Positions 35,304 through 44,452 of a stretch of 64,000 nucleotides of DNA are shown piece after piece. The stretch is from Kribbella soli. Its GTDB lineage: Bacteria; Actinomycetota; Actinomycetes; Propionibacteriales; Kribbellaceae. A program made the translations under genes and the position numbers. The notes beneath the pieces were generated by a model. The model ran no database searches, was not told the origin of the DNA, and saw only the letters and a list, made by a program, of their open reading frames with translations. Location of the stretch: NCBI RefSeq assembly GCF_004331345.1, contig NZ_SJJZ01000001.1, positions 1,612,001-1,676,000 on the forward strand, read 5' to 3'. Positions within the stretch are counted from its first letter, which is position 1; every line of letters starts with the position of its first letter.

Positions 35304-36236
35304 GCACACCGCAGCACGTCATCTTCGGCACCGGCGCGATCGGCCTCGCACTGCTCGAGGCGCTACAGCTCCGCGGTGAGACCGCCCGGCTCGTCAACCG
35401 ATCCGGGCACGCGCGTACCCGACGACATCGAAGTCGTCGGTGGTGACGCCCGCGACCCCGACTTCACAACAGCCGTCGCCAAGGGCGCCCGCGTCGTCTA
35501 TCAGACGCTCAATCCGCCGTACCCCGAGTGGACCGCGCAATTCCCTGCGCTGCAGAACGGTGTGCTCGCCGCAGCGCAAGCCACCGGTGCGCTGCTTGTC
35601 AGCATGGAGAACGTCTACATGTACGGGCGTCCCGCCGGCCGCACCCTGACCGAAGATCGCGCGTACGACGCACACACCAGGAAAGGCCAGCTCCGGGGAC
35701 GCATGGCACGCGAACTGCTCGCCGCCCACACAGCCGGCCGCGTCCAGGTCGCGATCGGCCGCGCATCCGACTACTTCGGACCTCGAGGCGGAGCGCAATC
35801 CAATCTCGGCGACCGCGTCTTCCCCGCCGCCCTGGCCGGCAAGACCGCCACTGTGCTCGGCGACCCCGACCAGCCACACACCTACACCTACATCCCCGAC
35901 ATCGGCGAAGCCCTCGCCGTACTTGGCGAACACCCCGACGCCCCCGGTCAGGTGTGGCACGTCCCGAACGACCCGGACACTCGCAGCACCCGACAGTTGG
36001 TCGACCTCGCCTACCAGTACGCCGGGCAACCCCGCACGAAGCTCCGCGCCATGCCACCGCTGATGCTCCGCGCTCTCGGCCTGTTCAATCCAACGATCCG
36101 GGAACTCACCGAAATGCAGTACCAGTTCGAGGAACCCTTCATCGTCGACAGCACCAAGATCGCCAACAAACTCGACGTACACGCCACACCGCTCGACCAA
36201 GCCCTCACCAAAACCCTCGCCACCTACCGCCCCTGA
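35300..36236 (+). pseudogene. NAD-dependent epimerase/dehydratase, frameshifted
   Basis: The first part, from ATG 35300, reads QHVIFGTGAIGLALLEALQLRG and LVNRSG, the Rossmann start of an atypical SDR. The frame then closes soon after. The rest of the enzyme (VPDDIEVVGGDARDPDF ... LLVSMENVYMYG ... QVWHVPNDPDTRSTRQLVDL) continues in a different frame from about 35405 to 36236. One indel near 35400-35412 explains this. It is either a genuine pseudogene or a base-call error in a GC-rich run. Confidence 0.85.
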
Positions 36237-36283
36237 CCACGACGCTCGCCCGGGTCCGTGTCGAGCTGTGGTTGGGTGGCGAG

Positions 36284-36853
36284 ATGCCCGACGACGTGCA
36301 TTTCACCGCCAAGTTCCCCACGAAACGGATGGCTGCCGACTGCTTGTTAACAGACCAGGCCGGCCGGTTGCTGGTGCTTCAGCCGCCCTGCAAGTCGACC
36401 TGGGACATCCCCGGCGGCATGGTCGAACGCGACGAATCGCCACGCCTCGCCGCCCAGCGCGAGGTCCGCGAGGAGATAGGTCTCTTGGTCGAGCCTGGCA
36501 GCCTGCTGGCGGTGGATTGGATACCGCAGTCAGGAGACTTCACGGAGATCGTCGCGTTTCTGTTCGACGGCGGGGTGCTCGCACCGGCCGACATCGACCG
36601 GATCGTGCTCCAGCCGACGGAGGTCATCTCCTCCAGGTTCGTCACCCTCGACGAGGCCAGGCACCTCCTCGACCCAGAACAGTTCGCACGCGTCGCCGCC
36701 GGTTTCAACAGCCGACGGACTGCGGAAGCCATCTACCTGGAGAACGGCGTTCCACCCGGCGTTGCGAGTGCCTCGGCAACCGTCGTACGCCAGGATCATG
36801 TTCATGGAGGTCAGTGCCCGGCTGACCCGCTGGATCAACCGCCAGTTTCCTGA
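36284..36853 (+). CDS. NUDIX hydrolase
   Basis: The 189-residue protein has a Nudix box, GGMVERDESPRLAAQREVREE followed by IGL. The N-terminal TKRMAADCLLTDQAGRLLVLQP is the usual first strand pair. The C-terminal 30 residues look unconserved and could be read-through past a lost stop. Substrate is unknown. Confidence 0.85.
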   Translation: MPDDVHFTAKFPTKRMAADCLLTDQAGRLLVLQPPCKSTWDIPGGMVERDESPRLAAQREVREEIGLLVEPGSLLAVDWIPQSGDFTEIVAFLFDGGVLAPADIDRIVLQPTEVISSRFVTLDEARHLLDPEQFARVAAGFNSRRTAEAIYLENGVPPGVASASATVVRQDHVHGGQCPADPLDQPPVS

Positions 36854-36868
36854 GGGCAGCGCGGAGGG

Positions 36869-37435
36869 TCACAGCAGTCGGTCGACCAGGCCGTCGACGT
36901 AGTCCGGAGTGAGTGGGCCTATGCCGAGCAGGACTCGGACATACATCGGGGCCAGGATGTGGTCCACCACGCCTAACGCATCGGGTGCTTGCTCGCCGCG
37001 TTCGAGAGCGCGATCGAGCATGGACTGCAGTTGCCGGGTGCGTTCGGCAAGGAGGTCGTCACCCGCCCGCTGGCCTTGGTCACCGTGGCTGGACAGGGCG
37101 ACAGCCAGGCGTAGCAACGCCAGACCGTCGGGTCCGGTGATCTCGCGGGCCACCTGGGCCGCGTAGGTGCGCAGGTCGCCGGCCAGGCTCCCGGTGTCGG
37201 GCATCGGCGACTGGGCGTTGAGGCGGGTGAGCGCCACGTCGGTGAGCAGGGTTGCCAGGTTGCCCCACCGGCGGTAGATGCTGCTGTCGGCCACACCCGC
37301 TCGGGCTGCGACGTCGCCAACGGTGAAGTTGCCGTAGCCGCGCTCGTTGATCAGGTCGGTGACGGCCTGGTGGACCTCCAAGCCGACGCGGGCGCTCCGC
37401 CCGCCAGGCCGCCGGGCCGGCTCTCGCTCGTTCAT
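36869..37435 (-). CDS. TetR family transcriptional regulator
   Basis: The 188-residue protein has the TetR HTH VTDLINERGYGNFTVGDVAARAGVADSSIYRRWGNLATLL and a C-terminal domain of the TetR_C_11 type. It is divergent from a DHA2 multidrug transporter at 37575, with an inverted-repeat operator overlapping the transporter promoter. It is almost certainly the repressor of that pump. Confidence 0.92.
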   Translation of the reverse strand: MNEREPARRPGGRSARVGLEVHQAVTDLINERGYGNFTVGDVAARAGVADSSIYRRWGNLATLLTDVALTRLNAQSPMPDTGSLAGDLRTYAAQVAREITGPDGLALLRLAVALSSHGDQGQRAGDDLLAERTRQLQSMLDRALERGEQAPDALGVVDHILAPMYVRVLLGIGPLTPDYVDGLVDRLL

Positions 37436-37446
37436 GACCTCACCTT

Positions 37447-37490
37447 AACGCAGTCGCGACTTGCGTTTGTGAGGGAACTCTCCCTACACT
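37447..37490 (+). promoter_or_regulatory. Promoter of the DHA2 pump with overlapping TetR operator
   Basis: AACGCA (37447) and TGCGTT (37462) form an inverted repeat with a 9-base spacer. The right arm overlaps a -35 TTGCGT (37461); an 18-base gap leads to -10 TACACT (37485). Binding of the divergent TetR here would block the polymerase. A further AACGCA half-site follows at 37496. Confidence 0.65.
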
Positions 37491-37574
37491 CGCCTAACGC
37501 AGCCACTGGCTGCTTTAGTGCGCCCTGAGGCCGACGGTCGTGGAGAGGCGCAACTGACGATTGAGAGGATCCCC

Positions 37575-39044
37575 ATGGCTGCATCGCCTGCGGCCGTAGG
37601 CAGTCGACCGAACCGGTCCGTGCTGCTCACGGTGACCTGCCTGGGCCAATTCATGGTCCTGCTCGACAACACGATTGTTGGAGCAGCGCTGCCTGACATG
37701 CAGCACCGGCTGCACACTCAACTGACCGGTCTGCAGTGGATCGTCGACGCGTACGTACTGCTGGTCGCCATGCTGCTGCTGTCCGGCGGTGTCTTCGCCG
37801 ACCGCTTCGGCCGTAAGCGCGTGTATCTGACCGGCGTCGCGGTGTTCACCGCCGCGTCGGTGGTGTGCAGCCTCGCGCCCTCGATCGGCTGGCTGGTCGC
37901 CGGCCGGGTACTGCAGGGCATCGGGGCCGCGGCGCTGAGCCCTGCATCGCTGGCCCTGCTCGCCGCCGCCTATCCCGTGCCGCAGGAACGCATCAAGGCG
38001 ATCGGGCTGTGGGCTGGATTCAGCGGAGTCGGTCTGGCCGCAGGCCCCGTGGCCGGCGGCGTACTGACAGAGGCCTTCGGCTGGCCCTCCATCTTCCTGG
38101 TCAACCTGCCCATCGGCGTGGTCCTGCTGCTGGTCGGTCTGCGCAGCCTTGTAGAGGCCCGCAATCCGAGCGCCCCCGCGATCGATGTCCCAGGGACGGT
38201 GCTGTCCGTTCTGGGGGTGGGAGCGCTGACCTACGGGCTGATCGAGGGTGGCGCCCGCGGCTGGACGTCGCCGGTGATCCTGGGCAGCTTCACCGCCGCC
38301 GTGATCCTCCTCGCTGCCTTCGTCGCCGTCGAAGCGCGTCGTTCCGCTCCGATGCTGCCGCTGCGGCTGTTCCGGCAGCGGCTGTTCACCGTGTCCAACA
38401 CCGCCATGGTCGTGGTGGGGTTCGCGCTGATGGGTTCGTCGTTCTTCTTCTCCCAGTTCTTCGTGTACGTCCAGGGCAGCTCGATCCTGCGCGCCGGCCT
38501 GCAGACCCTGCCGGCAACCCTCGCCATGGTGATCGTCAGCCCGTTCGCGGGCCGGCTCGCCGCCCGGTACGGCTTCCGCATCGTGGTTACCACCGGCCTG
38601 GCCCTGGCCGGCCTGGGACTGCTGGCGCTCGGCATGGTGCACGCCAATACCGGCTACGGCAACGTGTGGTGGCGGCTGGGAGTCGTCGGCATCGGCTTCG
38701 CCCTGACCATGTCCCCACTGACCGGAGCCGCCATCCAAGCAGTCAGCCCGCAGGAAGGGGGCCTCGCATCAGGCATCAGCAGCACCACGCGACAGATCGG
38801 CGCGGTGCTCGGCGTGGCCGTACTCGGAGCCATCGTCCGCACCCGGCAATCCGGCGGCGCCTCCTTCGAGACCGGCCTCAACAGCGCCTTCCTCGCGGCC
38901 GGCGCCGTCACGTTGGCCACCGCCGTATTCACCGGCCTGTGGCTGGCCAGGTCCAAACCCGCGGAAGGCTCCGCGGCACCGCAACGCTCCACCGATCCAG
39001 ATGCGGTCACCACCTCGAACGAGGCGTCCGCGAACAGCCGCTGA
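37575..39044 (+). CDS. MFS transporter, DHA2 (EmrB/QacA) family
   Basis: The 489-residue protein has about fourteen membrane segments. MVLLDNTIVGAALPDMQHRL is the DHA2 motif D1 region, DRFGRKRVYLTGV is motif A, and GLAAGPVAGGVLTEAFGWPSIFLVNLPIG is motif C. It is a proton-driven drug exporter controlled by the divergent TetR. Confidence 0.93.
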   Translation: MAASPAAVGSRPNRSVLLTVTCLGQFMVLLDNTIVGAALPDMQHRLHTQLTGLQWIVDAYVLLVAMLLLSGGVFADRFGRKRVYLTGVAVFTAASVVCSLAPSIGWLVAGRVLQGIGAAALSPASLALLAAAYPVPQERIKAIGLWAGFSGVGLAAGPVAGGVLTEAFGWPSIFLVNLPIGVVLLLVGLRSLVEARNPSAPAIDVPGTVLSVLGVGALTYGLIEGGARGWTSPVILGSFTAAVILLAAFVAVEARRSAPMLPLRLFRQRLFTVSNTAMVVVGFALMGSSFFFSQFFVYVQGSSILRAGLQTLPATLAMVIVSPFAGRLAARYGFRIVVTTGLALAGLGLLALGMVHANTGYGNVWWRLGVVGIGFALTMSPLTGAAIQAVSPQEGGLASGISSTTRQIGAVLGVAVLGAIVRTRQSGGASFETGLNSAFLAAGAVTLATAVFTGLWLARSKPAEGSAAPQRSTDPDAVTTSNEASANSR

Positions 39045-39126
39045 CGACGACGCCTGTGTCCCGGCCCGGCCGCCCGGGCGCTGCCTCCGCACGTCTACGT
39101 CTGCCCTGTGCCCGGCCACCTCGATC

Positions 39127-40590
39127 TCACATGTCGCGTTCGGCGGTGAGCCGTCCAGAGGCGACGGCGTCGACGAGGGATCGGTGGTCGCGCTGGTTCT
39201 GGTCAGCGTAGGCGGCGGCGAAGGCGGCGATGGCCCTGTCGAAGACGTCGGAGCCGCCGAGGTAGGTGGCGATCGCGATCCGGTCGCCGGAGCGGGCGTG
39301 CGCGCGGGCCAGCGTCCAGCCGCAGGCCTCGCCGTAGATCCGCATGCCGCGCGGTTTCATGGCCTCGATGGGCATGGAGTACTTCCAGTCCCGCAACTGC
39401 CGGACGTAGTAGTCGTGGGGCTTGCCGTCCAGCCCAGTCTTGGCCCGCTGCCAGCCCAGGAAGATGTCGCTGGCCGCCTGCATCAGCCGCTGGCCCGCGA
39501 CCACCCGCTCCCCCTGGTTGGCGTACTTGCCGGCGCCGGTGAAACGGCGGAGCACGGATTCTTCGGCCTCCTTGACCTGCAGGAACAGCGGGTCGGAGCC
39601 GTCGCGGCCGAGCATCAAGATGATCCAGCAGCGGGTCCCGACGCTGCCCACGCCGACGACCTTGCGGGCCATGTCAGCGAACTCGTACTGCTCCAGCAGA
39701 TACCGCCGGTCGGTTTCCAGCGTCCGCCGGTACTTGCCGATCAGGCCAGCGAGCGACGTCTGGAACGCGGCCACGTCCTGCGCCTCGGGTATCAGCTCAT
39801 CGACCGGCACCAGCAGCGGCGGGTCCGAGACGATCCGTGGCCGGCCGCCGACCACCCGGCACAGCTTGGCCACCTCCTGCATGCTGTCCCTGGTCCGCGC
39901 CTTAGCCATGCCCTTGTCCCACATCTTGCGCTGCCGCGCCTTCATCTGCGAGTCGAACTCCGCCCGCAGCTCGTCCATATCCGCATGCGCATACCAGACA
40001 TCCAGGTTGGTCATCTTGGCGAAGGCCCGCATCGCCTGCCGGTAGCTGGCCACCGCGGCCATCACCACCGCGCGGCGGTTCTTGCCGCCGAACCCGTTCT
40101 CCCGCCCGGCCACCTCCAGGCTGGCCGCCAGCCGCTTGACGTCCCATTCCCACGGCCCGGGTGTTGTCTCGTCAAAGTCATTGACGTCGAAGACCAGGCG
40201 GCGCTCCGCAGAACCGAAGATGCCGAAATTCGACAGGTGCGCATCCCCGCACGCCTGCACCGCCAGCCCGGACACCGGCGTGGTGGCCAGGTCGCTGGCC
40301 ATCGGCAGCGCCGCGCCGCGGTAGAAGGTGAACGGGGAGACCATCATCCGCCCCCGCCGCACCGGTATCAGCTCCGGCACCCGCGAGGCCGCCTGCTCTT
40401 CCAGCAGCCCCACCGGGTCCGGCCGGCCCGGCCGCGGGTCGAACACCGCATGACTTTCCCGCGGCACCGCAGCCCGGGCTTCTTTACCCCGCGCAGCACG
40501 CTCCGCCGGGATCATCTCCTCCAGGCCCGACTCCAGCTGATACCGCAACCTGCCCCCGGGCGGGGCCCCCGCCGTCACAACACCCATCAT
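39127..40590 (-). CDS. DUF2252 family protein
   Basis: The 487-residue protein has the family landmarks FTFYRGAALPMASDLA, ACGDAHLSNFGIFGS, DVNDFDETTPGPWEWDVKRLAASL and YYVRQLRDWKYS. The fold is kinase-like (APH superfamily), so a phosphotransfer role is possible but unproven. A copy of its last codons is found again, inverted, at 41153-41182. Confidence 0.9.
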   Translation of the reverse strand: MMGVVTAGAPPGGRLRYQLESGLEEMIPAERAARGKEARAAVPRESHAVFDPRPGRPDPVGLLEEQAASRVPELIPVRRGRMMVSPFTFYRGAALPMASDLATTPVSGLAVQACGDAHLSNFGIFGSAERRLVFDVNDFDETTPGPWEWDVKRLAASLEVAGRENGFGGKNRRAVVMAAVASYRQAMRAFAKMTNLDVWYAHADMDELRAEFDSQMKARQRKMWDKGMAKARTRDSMQEVAKLCRVVGGRPRIVSDPPLLVPVDELIPEAQDVAAFQTSLAGLIGKYRRTLETDRRYLLEQYEFADMARKVVGVGSVGTRCWIILMLGRDGSDPLFLQVKEAEESVLRRFTGAGKYANQGERVVAGQRLMQAASDIFLGWQRAKTGLDGKPHDYYVRQLRDWKYSMPIEAMKPRGMRIYGEACGWTLARAHARSGDRIAIATYLGGSDVFDRAIAAFAAAYADQNQRDHRSLVDAVASGRLTAERDM

Positions 40591-40598
40591 CGGCTCCT

Positions 40599-40709
40599 CT
40601 CTACGCGCTGCGCGCCCGGCCAGCTGAGCTGCTCGAACACCTCGACGCCTGGTCCGAGGCGATCATCGACGCCGCAGCTGCGCAGTACAGCGGGAAGGCA
40701 CCCGCCTGA
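40599..40709 (+). pseudogene. C-terminal remnant of an unidentified gene
   Basis: An open stretch of 36 codons ends in TGA at 40709 and reads like the end of a real protein (LYALRARPAELLEHLD, then WSEAIIDAAAAQYSGK). There is no start or upstream part; the sequence before it is the start of the DUF2252 gene on the other strand. It is probably a leftover of a rearrangement. Confidence 0.45.
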
Positions 40710-40768
40710 CGCTCACCGGTTCGGGGCACCGACCGCAGCCAACGGCGTACGCGATGTGCGCTCACGGT

Positions 40769-41056
40769 CTAGTCGGTCAGTTGCTCGAGCGCCACGACGG
40801 TCGCAAGCAGGAGTGTCTCGTCCTCGTCCGGGGCGATCTCTACTCCGTAGGTGTCGCGGACCCGGAACCAGCTCTTCGAGATGTGGGCGATCGTGTCGCC
40901 GTCGCGTTTGATCTCGTACTCGTGGTCGACGACGTTGCCGTGTGCCTTGAGATCCGGCCCGTCGTCGACGTCGATATCGAAGCGGTCCCGGATGCCGATC
41001 AGCGCCTTGTGGACTGTCGCGATCCGCTCGCCGCCGCGCTCGATGGCCCTGTGCAT
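40769..41056 (-). pseudogene. LURP-one-related (LOR)/scramblase-like protein, N-terminally truncated
   Basis: The 95-residue frame matches the second half of the LOR family: GERIATVHKALIGIRDRFDID, then YEIKRDGDTIAHISKSWFRVRDTYGVEIA and a hydrophobic end LLLATVVALEQL. The family is normally about 160 residues and the first half of the beta-barrel is missing. No matching sequence follows upstream. It is most likely a truncated gene beside other fragments. Confidence 0.65.
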
Positions 41057-41152
41057 TCATTACGTGCCAGGCCGGCGGGACAGCGCCCGCGTCGCCGTAG
41101 AAGGTGAGCGGGGGACCCGGCACCCGGCCGAGCGCCTGGCGGACCGGCCTTC

Positions 41153-41182
41153 CTGGTCGACGCCGTCGCCTCAGGGCGGCTT
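41153..41182 (+). pseudogene. Inverted duplicate of the DUF2252 gene's 3' end
   Basis: Thirty bases match the complement of 39148-39177 at 26 positions and would encode LVDAVASGRL, identical to the DUF2252 C-terminus. No other part of the gene is present. It is a small scar of a second DUF2252 copy or of local rearrangement. Confidence 0.5.
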
Positions 41183-41236
41183 GCTTCCGTGCCAAACATC
41201 GGTCACCTCCCGCCGGTCCTCACTGTGGCGACGCGG

Positions 41237-41713
41237 CTAGGACGTAGGAGCGGTGGCGGCTTGGTTGGCCTCCTCGAGATCGTCGTCGGAGACTGTGTGC
41301 GACTCCGCCGTACCGCCCAGCTCCGTCAGCTTGGCCGAGACGGCGTCCGCTTCGCTCACCGGCGCCAGCACCCCGACGGCGGCCTTGCCACCGGTGAGCT
41401 CGGATCCGAGACGTTCACGGTCGGCCTTGTCCATACCGAGGCCCTTGTGGTGCAGCGCACCGGCAAGTCCACCGCCGACCACTCCGACAGCGAGGCCGAC
41501 CGGGGTGAACAAGGCCAGCGCCACACCGATGCCGGCCCCCTTGCCAGTGCTGCGTTTGCCGACCTTCTCGGTCTTGACCTCACCTTTCTCGTTCAGGACC
41601 AGAACGCCGACCGCATCCTTGCTGGCGAGCCCGGAGTCCTTGAGGGCCTGCGCCGCGGAATCCGCCGTGGCCTCGTTCGCGAATAGTGCCAACACAACAG
41701 TCTTGTTTCCCAT
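41237..41713 (-). CDS. DUF1269-like protein with central glycine-rich hydrophobic segment
   Basis: The 158-residue protein reads TVVLALFANEATADSAAQALKDSG and VGVLVLNEKGEVKTEKVG, then a Gly-rich hydrophobic segment (GIGVALALFTPVGLAVGVVGGGLAGAL) and a second ferredoxin-like half. This fits the DUF1269 family of predicted envelope-associated stress proteins. Function is unknown. Confidence 0.7.
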   Translation of the reverse strand: MGNKTVVLALFANEATADSAAQALKDSGLASKDAVGVLVLNEKGEVKTEKVGKRSTGKGAGIGVALALFTPVGLAVGVVGGGLAGALHHKGLGMDKADRERLGSELTGGKAAVGVLAPVSEADAVSAKLTELGGTAESHTVSDDDLEEANQAATAPTS

Positions 41714-42072
41714 GGGATTTCCTCTACAGGTGGTATGTCGCAGATCCGCGACATACCCGTTCTAGTCCGCCGGCCAGACGCACCGCCTCACCCCCGACGG
41801 ACGATCCCGGACACGGCGGCCCGCCTACCGTCGTTCAGACCACCATTGGCAGCCGCCTACCCGCGCTTAGCGACCGACGAACACACCTTGCTGACGGCAG
41901 GCAAGCACTGCGACGCACGGTCAGGGGACGGGCCGATGAGTGACGACGCGGTTGCCATTGCACGAGTGAGCGCGGCCAACCGCGGGGACGCCCGACCAGC
42001 CAGGGCAATGTCCTCCGCCCGTCGCCGAGGTTCTCGCAGCCTGGCAATGAGGCGGTTCCCGTCACTGCGTGT
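41714..42072. other. 359-bp intergenic region
   Basis: Apart from the inverted repeat at 41732-41757, I see no gene. The two flanking genes are divergent, so promoters for both must lie here. Confidence 0.5.
41732..41757. promoter_or_regulatory. 10-bp perfect inverted repeat upstream of the DUF1269-like gene
   Basis: GGTATGTCGC and GCGACATACC flank a 6-base spacer, 19 to 44 bases upstream of the start at 41713. It is a candidate operator or a 5' leader hairpin. Confidence 0.55.
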
Positions 42073-42909
42073 TTGACTGGTCGGACGAACGTCTTTGTCT
42101 CCATCCTCATTGTGGTCGCGGTGACGGTCCTGGCCATCGCGGGCATGCTGGTCGTGCGCCGTCATGCGCCGGACGGTAGTTTTTTCCACGACGGCGACCG
42201 CGCGGCCGGCGTGTTCGGCGTACTGGCCACCGGTTTCGCGGTCCTGTCAGGCTTCGTGGTGTTCTTGGCCTTCTCCAGCTACGACACCGCCCGCAGCGGG
42301 TCGGAACAGGAGGCGCTGATCGTCTCCCAGCAGGTCGAGACCGCGCAGTTCTTCCCGGAACCTGCCCGCAGCGAGCTGACCAATGAGCTGGTCTGCTACG
42401 CCCGCTCGGTGGCCGGGGTCCAGTGGGATCGGATGCAGGCCGGCACGCTGGGCGAGGAGCTGAACCCCTGGGCCGGCGAGATGTTCCGTACGCTGCAGAC
42501 GGTCAAGCCGAGCAGTGCGACCGAGCAGTCGGCCTTCGACATCTGGCTGAGCCAGCGGCAGGCTCGCGAGGAGGCCCGCCGCGACCGCTTGCACGGCGCC
42601 GTCGGGGTGATCCCGGCCCCGCTGTGGGTGGTGCTGTTCTTCGTGTCAGGTCTCATCCTTTTGTACATGCTTTTCTTCGCCGACAGCGGCGAACGGGCGG
42701 TGGTTCAGGCCCTGATGGCGGGCACGGTTGCCTCCGTCGTCACGTCGCTGCTCTTGCTGCTGGGAGCGCTCGACCAGCCGTTCCATGAGGGCTTCGGTGG
42801 CCTTCGTCCCGTGGCCATGCAGCGAACGCTGCGGATCATCGATGAGGAGCTCGTGGTGGCCAAGGAGAAGGTGTCTGCTCCGTGTGATGCCCGTGGGAAC
42901 CCGCTGTAA
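42073..42909 (+). CDS. DUF4239 (bestrophin-like) membrane protein
   Basis: The 278-residue protein has two N-terminal membrane helices (SILIVVAVTVLAIAGMLVV and VFGVLATGFAVLSGFVVFLAF), a soluble middle (EQEALIVSQQVETAQFFPEPARSELTNELVCYA) and two C-terminal helices. This matches DUF4239. The first codon is TTG at 42073. Confidence 0.8.
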   Translation: MTGRTNVFVSILIVVAVTVLAIAGMLVVRRHAPDGSFFHDGDRAAGVFGVLATGFAVLSGFVVFLAFSSYDTARSGSEQEALIVSQQVETAQFFPEPARSELTNELVCYARSVAGVQWDRMQAGTLGEELNPWAGEMFRTLQTVKPSSATEQSAFDIWLSQRQAREEARRDRLHGAVGVIPAPLWVVLFFVSGLILLYMLFFADSGERAVVQALMAGTVASVVTSLLLLLGALDQPFHEGFGGLRPVAMQRTLRIIDEELVVAKEKVSAPCDARGNPL

Positions 42910-42969
42910 GCGCCCGCGATGACCCACCTTGACCGAGAACCGCCGCCAGGTACACACGTGGGATGTTCA

Positions 42970-43659
42970 TCAACGGGGTAGGGGCTGCTGGGCGAGCAGC
43001 ACGACCGCGGCGAGCAGCATGACGCCGCCCACCGATGCGAGCACATAACGCACGCGCTTCTGCTTGAACGTCGTGCCGATGCCGACCAGGAAGAGCACAG
43101 TGGCCAACAGCAGCGTGATCCGAACGTATTTGTCTGCCGCGAGCCCGGCGTGGTCGCCACCCGCGGTGGCTTCCTCGGCCATCTTGTCGAGTGCCGCGGC
43201 CTTCGCCAAGTCAGGCTGCACGTACTCCTTCATGAATGTCGGGCCGGGTGGCGCCGAGGGGTTGGTGTCCGGATTGGTGGCCAGCCACGCGTCGAAGGCG
43301 ACTCTGAATTGGGGGCGGAAGCGACGCTCGGCGATCGCTTCCTTCTCCTTGTTGCCCAGCGTGTAGGCGGTGAACCACGCGTCGAACGTGCTCGAGTCGA
43401 AGTTGCGCAGCTCCGCCGCGGTCGCCAGCGCCCGGTTCGCCTGGACCCGCAGCGACGACGCCTGGGCGAGGTCGAGCCGGGACTCTGTGCTCCATTTGGC
43501 GGCGGAGTAGCCGGCCCAGGCTGTCACGATCGTGACGACCGACAGCAGCACAGCCTCGATCACCGGGATCGCGCGGCCGATGGCCTCACGAGCCCCATCC
43601 TCGTGGTCGTGGTCACGAAGCTGCTTGGCCACCTCCGACGGCGACAGTCCCTCAGGCAT
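42970..43659 (-). CDS. Membrane protein of unknown function
   Basis: The 229-residue protein has one N-terminal helix (AVLLSVVTIVTAWAGYSAAKWS), a helical soluble region and two C-terminal helices (ITLLLATVLFLVGIGTTF and LASVGGVMLLAAVVLLA). The start is ATG 43659, with a GTG 21 bases earlier possible. It is the last chromosomal gene before the integrated element. Confidence 0.65.
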   Translation of the reverse strand: MPEGLSPSEVAKQLRDHDHEDGAREAIGRAIPVIEAVLLSVVTIVTAWAGYSAAKWSTESRLDLAQASSLRVQANRALATAAELRNFDSSTFDAWFTAYTLGNKEKEAIAERRFRPQFRVAFDAWLATNPDTNPSAPPGPTFMKEYVQPDLAKAAALDKMAEEATAGGDHAGLAADKYVRITLLLATVLFLVGIGTTFKQKRVRYVLASVGGVMLLAAVVLLAQQPLPR

Positions 43660-43753
43660 GACTCGAGGGTCTCCCGTCACGCGCGAACGCGCATCCTCCG
43701 CAGTGAGCGACCCGGATGGTTCACTCAGGCCGAGCTCGGACGTGGGGATGAGG

Positions 43754-43793
43754 AAACCCCCGGGCGAGGAACTGCCCTCTGACCTGGGGGTTT
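43754..43793 (-). terminator. Original terminator of the tRNA-Thr gene
   Basis: AAACCCCC and GGGGGTTT form a stem just beyond the tRNA 3' end on the minus strand. A near-copy is carried by the element beside the intact tRNA at about 52,720-52,760, so the tRNA keeps a terminator after integration. Confidence 0.7.
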
Positions 43794-43840
43794 GGTGGAG
43801 CCGCCTGTCGGAATCGAACCGACGACCTTCTCATTACGAG
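43771..43840. repeat. attL
   Basis: A 70-bp segment identical to 52737-52806 begins in the tRNA terminator region and ends within the anticodon of the tRNA-Thr remnant. Partial similarity extends further left with one indel. Confidence 0.95.
43796..43840 (-). pseudogene. 3' half of tRNA-Thr displaced by integration
   Basis: The minus strand carries the acceptor 3' strand, CCA, T-arm, variable loop and the 3' side of the anticodon arm, then breaks into element sequence. This is the original chromosomal 3' end, replaced at the right junction by the element's copy. Confidence 0.9.
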
Positions 43841-43935
43841 TCCGCTTCCGTGAGCGTCCACTCGCCGACGACCCCCGATCCTGAGCGCCAATTGTGTCCA
43901 GTGGTCGAGGGTCGTTGACGGCTGTCCAGGGCCAT

Positions 43936-43958
43936 CCGGGGGCCTCTCGGGGGCCTCG
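43936..43958 (+). repeat. Candidate arm-type integrase site, left
   Basis: A 23-bp sequence containing two direct copies of CGGGGGCCTC is repeated exactly at 52672-52694. In the excised circle the two would flank the attP core on both sides, as arm-type binding sites do. Confidence 0.6.
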
Positions 43959-44111
43959 CTGTCCGCGAGATTCAAAGTTGCCGCCGACCTGTCCACCACG
44001 GTCCAGACAATGCATCCGCGCACCCCGCTCTGAGCCTGAACTCCGCCCAGCTAGCGCCTGGTCGTCCACCCCGATCCACACCGTTTGTTAGCAAATCCGT
44101 TAGCAATCGGC

Positions 44112-44435
44112 CTACGGCTCAGTCAGCGTGAACCTTCCGTCAGGTGTCAGAGCAGTCACCAAAACGACCACCGTGCTGTCGTCTGGAAGGCGGAGATTGA
44201 AGGCCTCGTCCAGCTCGCAGAAGGCCGCGAGATCCGGACCTTCCTCAGTCCGCGCGAGCCGTCCTGTTGCCTGCCAGCCCTGCTCTCCTACCGCGATCGT
44301 CACCGATACCGGGAATGCGGCCAGACAGGTCAGGCTGTTCGCCCACCACTCAAGCCGCGCGGCGGTCGCCACTGATTCCATGTGGCGATCCTGGCATGAC
44401 AGCCCGACGTGCCGCCATGACGCGGACCAGCTCAT
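44112..44435 (-). CDS. Small element-borne protein of unknown function
   Basis: The frame gives 107 residues; an internal ATG at 44381 (MESVATAARLEWW) gives 89 and may be the true start. It is soluble, with LTCLAAFPVSVTIAVGEQGW and LDEAFNLRLPDDSTVVV. It lies next to attL and is transcribed toward it. No family is recognised. Confidence 0.6.
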   Translation of the reverse strand: MSWSASWRHVGLSCQDRHMESVATAARLEWWANSLTCLAAFPVSVTIAVGEQGWQATGRLARTEEGPDLAAFCELDEAFNLRLPDDSTVVVLVTALTPDGRFTLTEP

Positions 44436-44452
44436 AGACCACGTTCTTTGTG

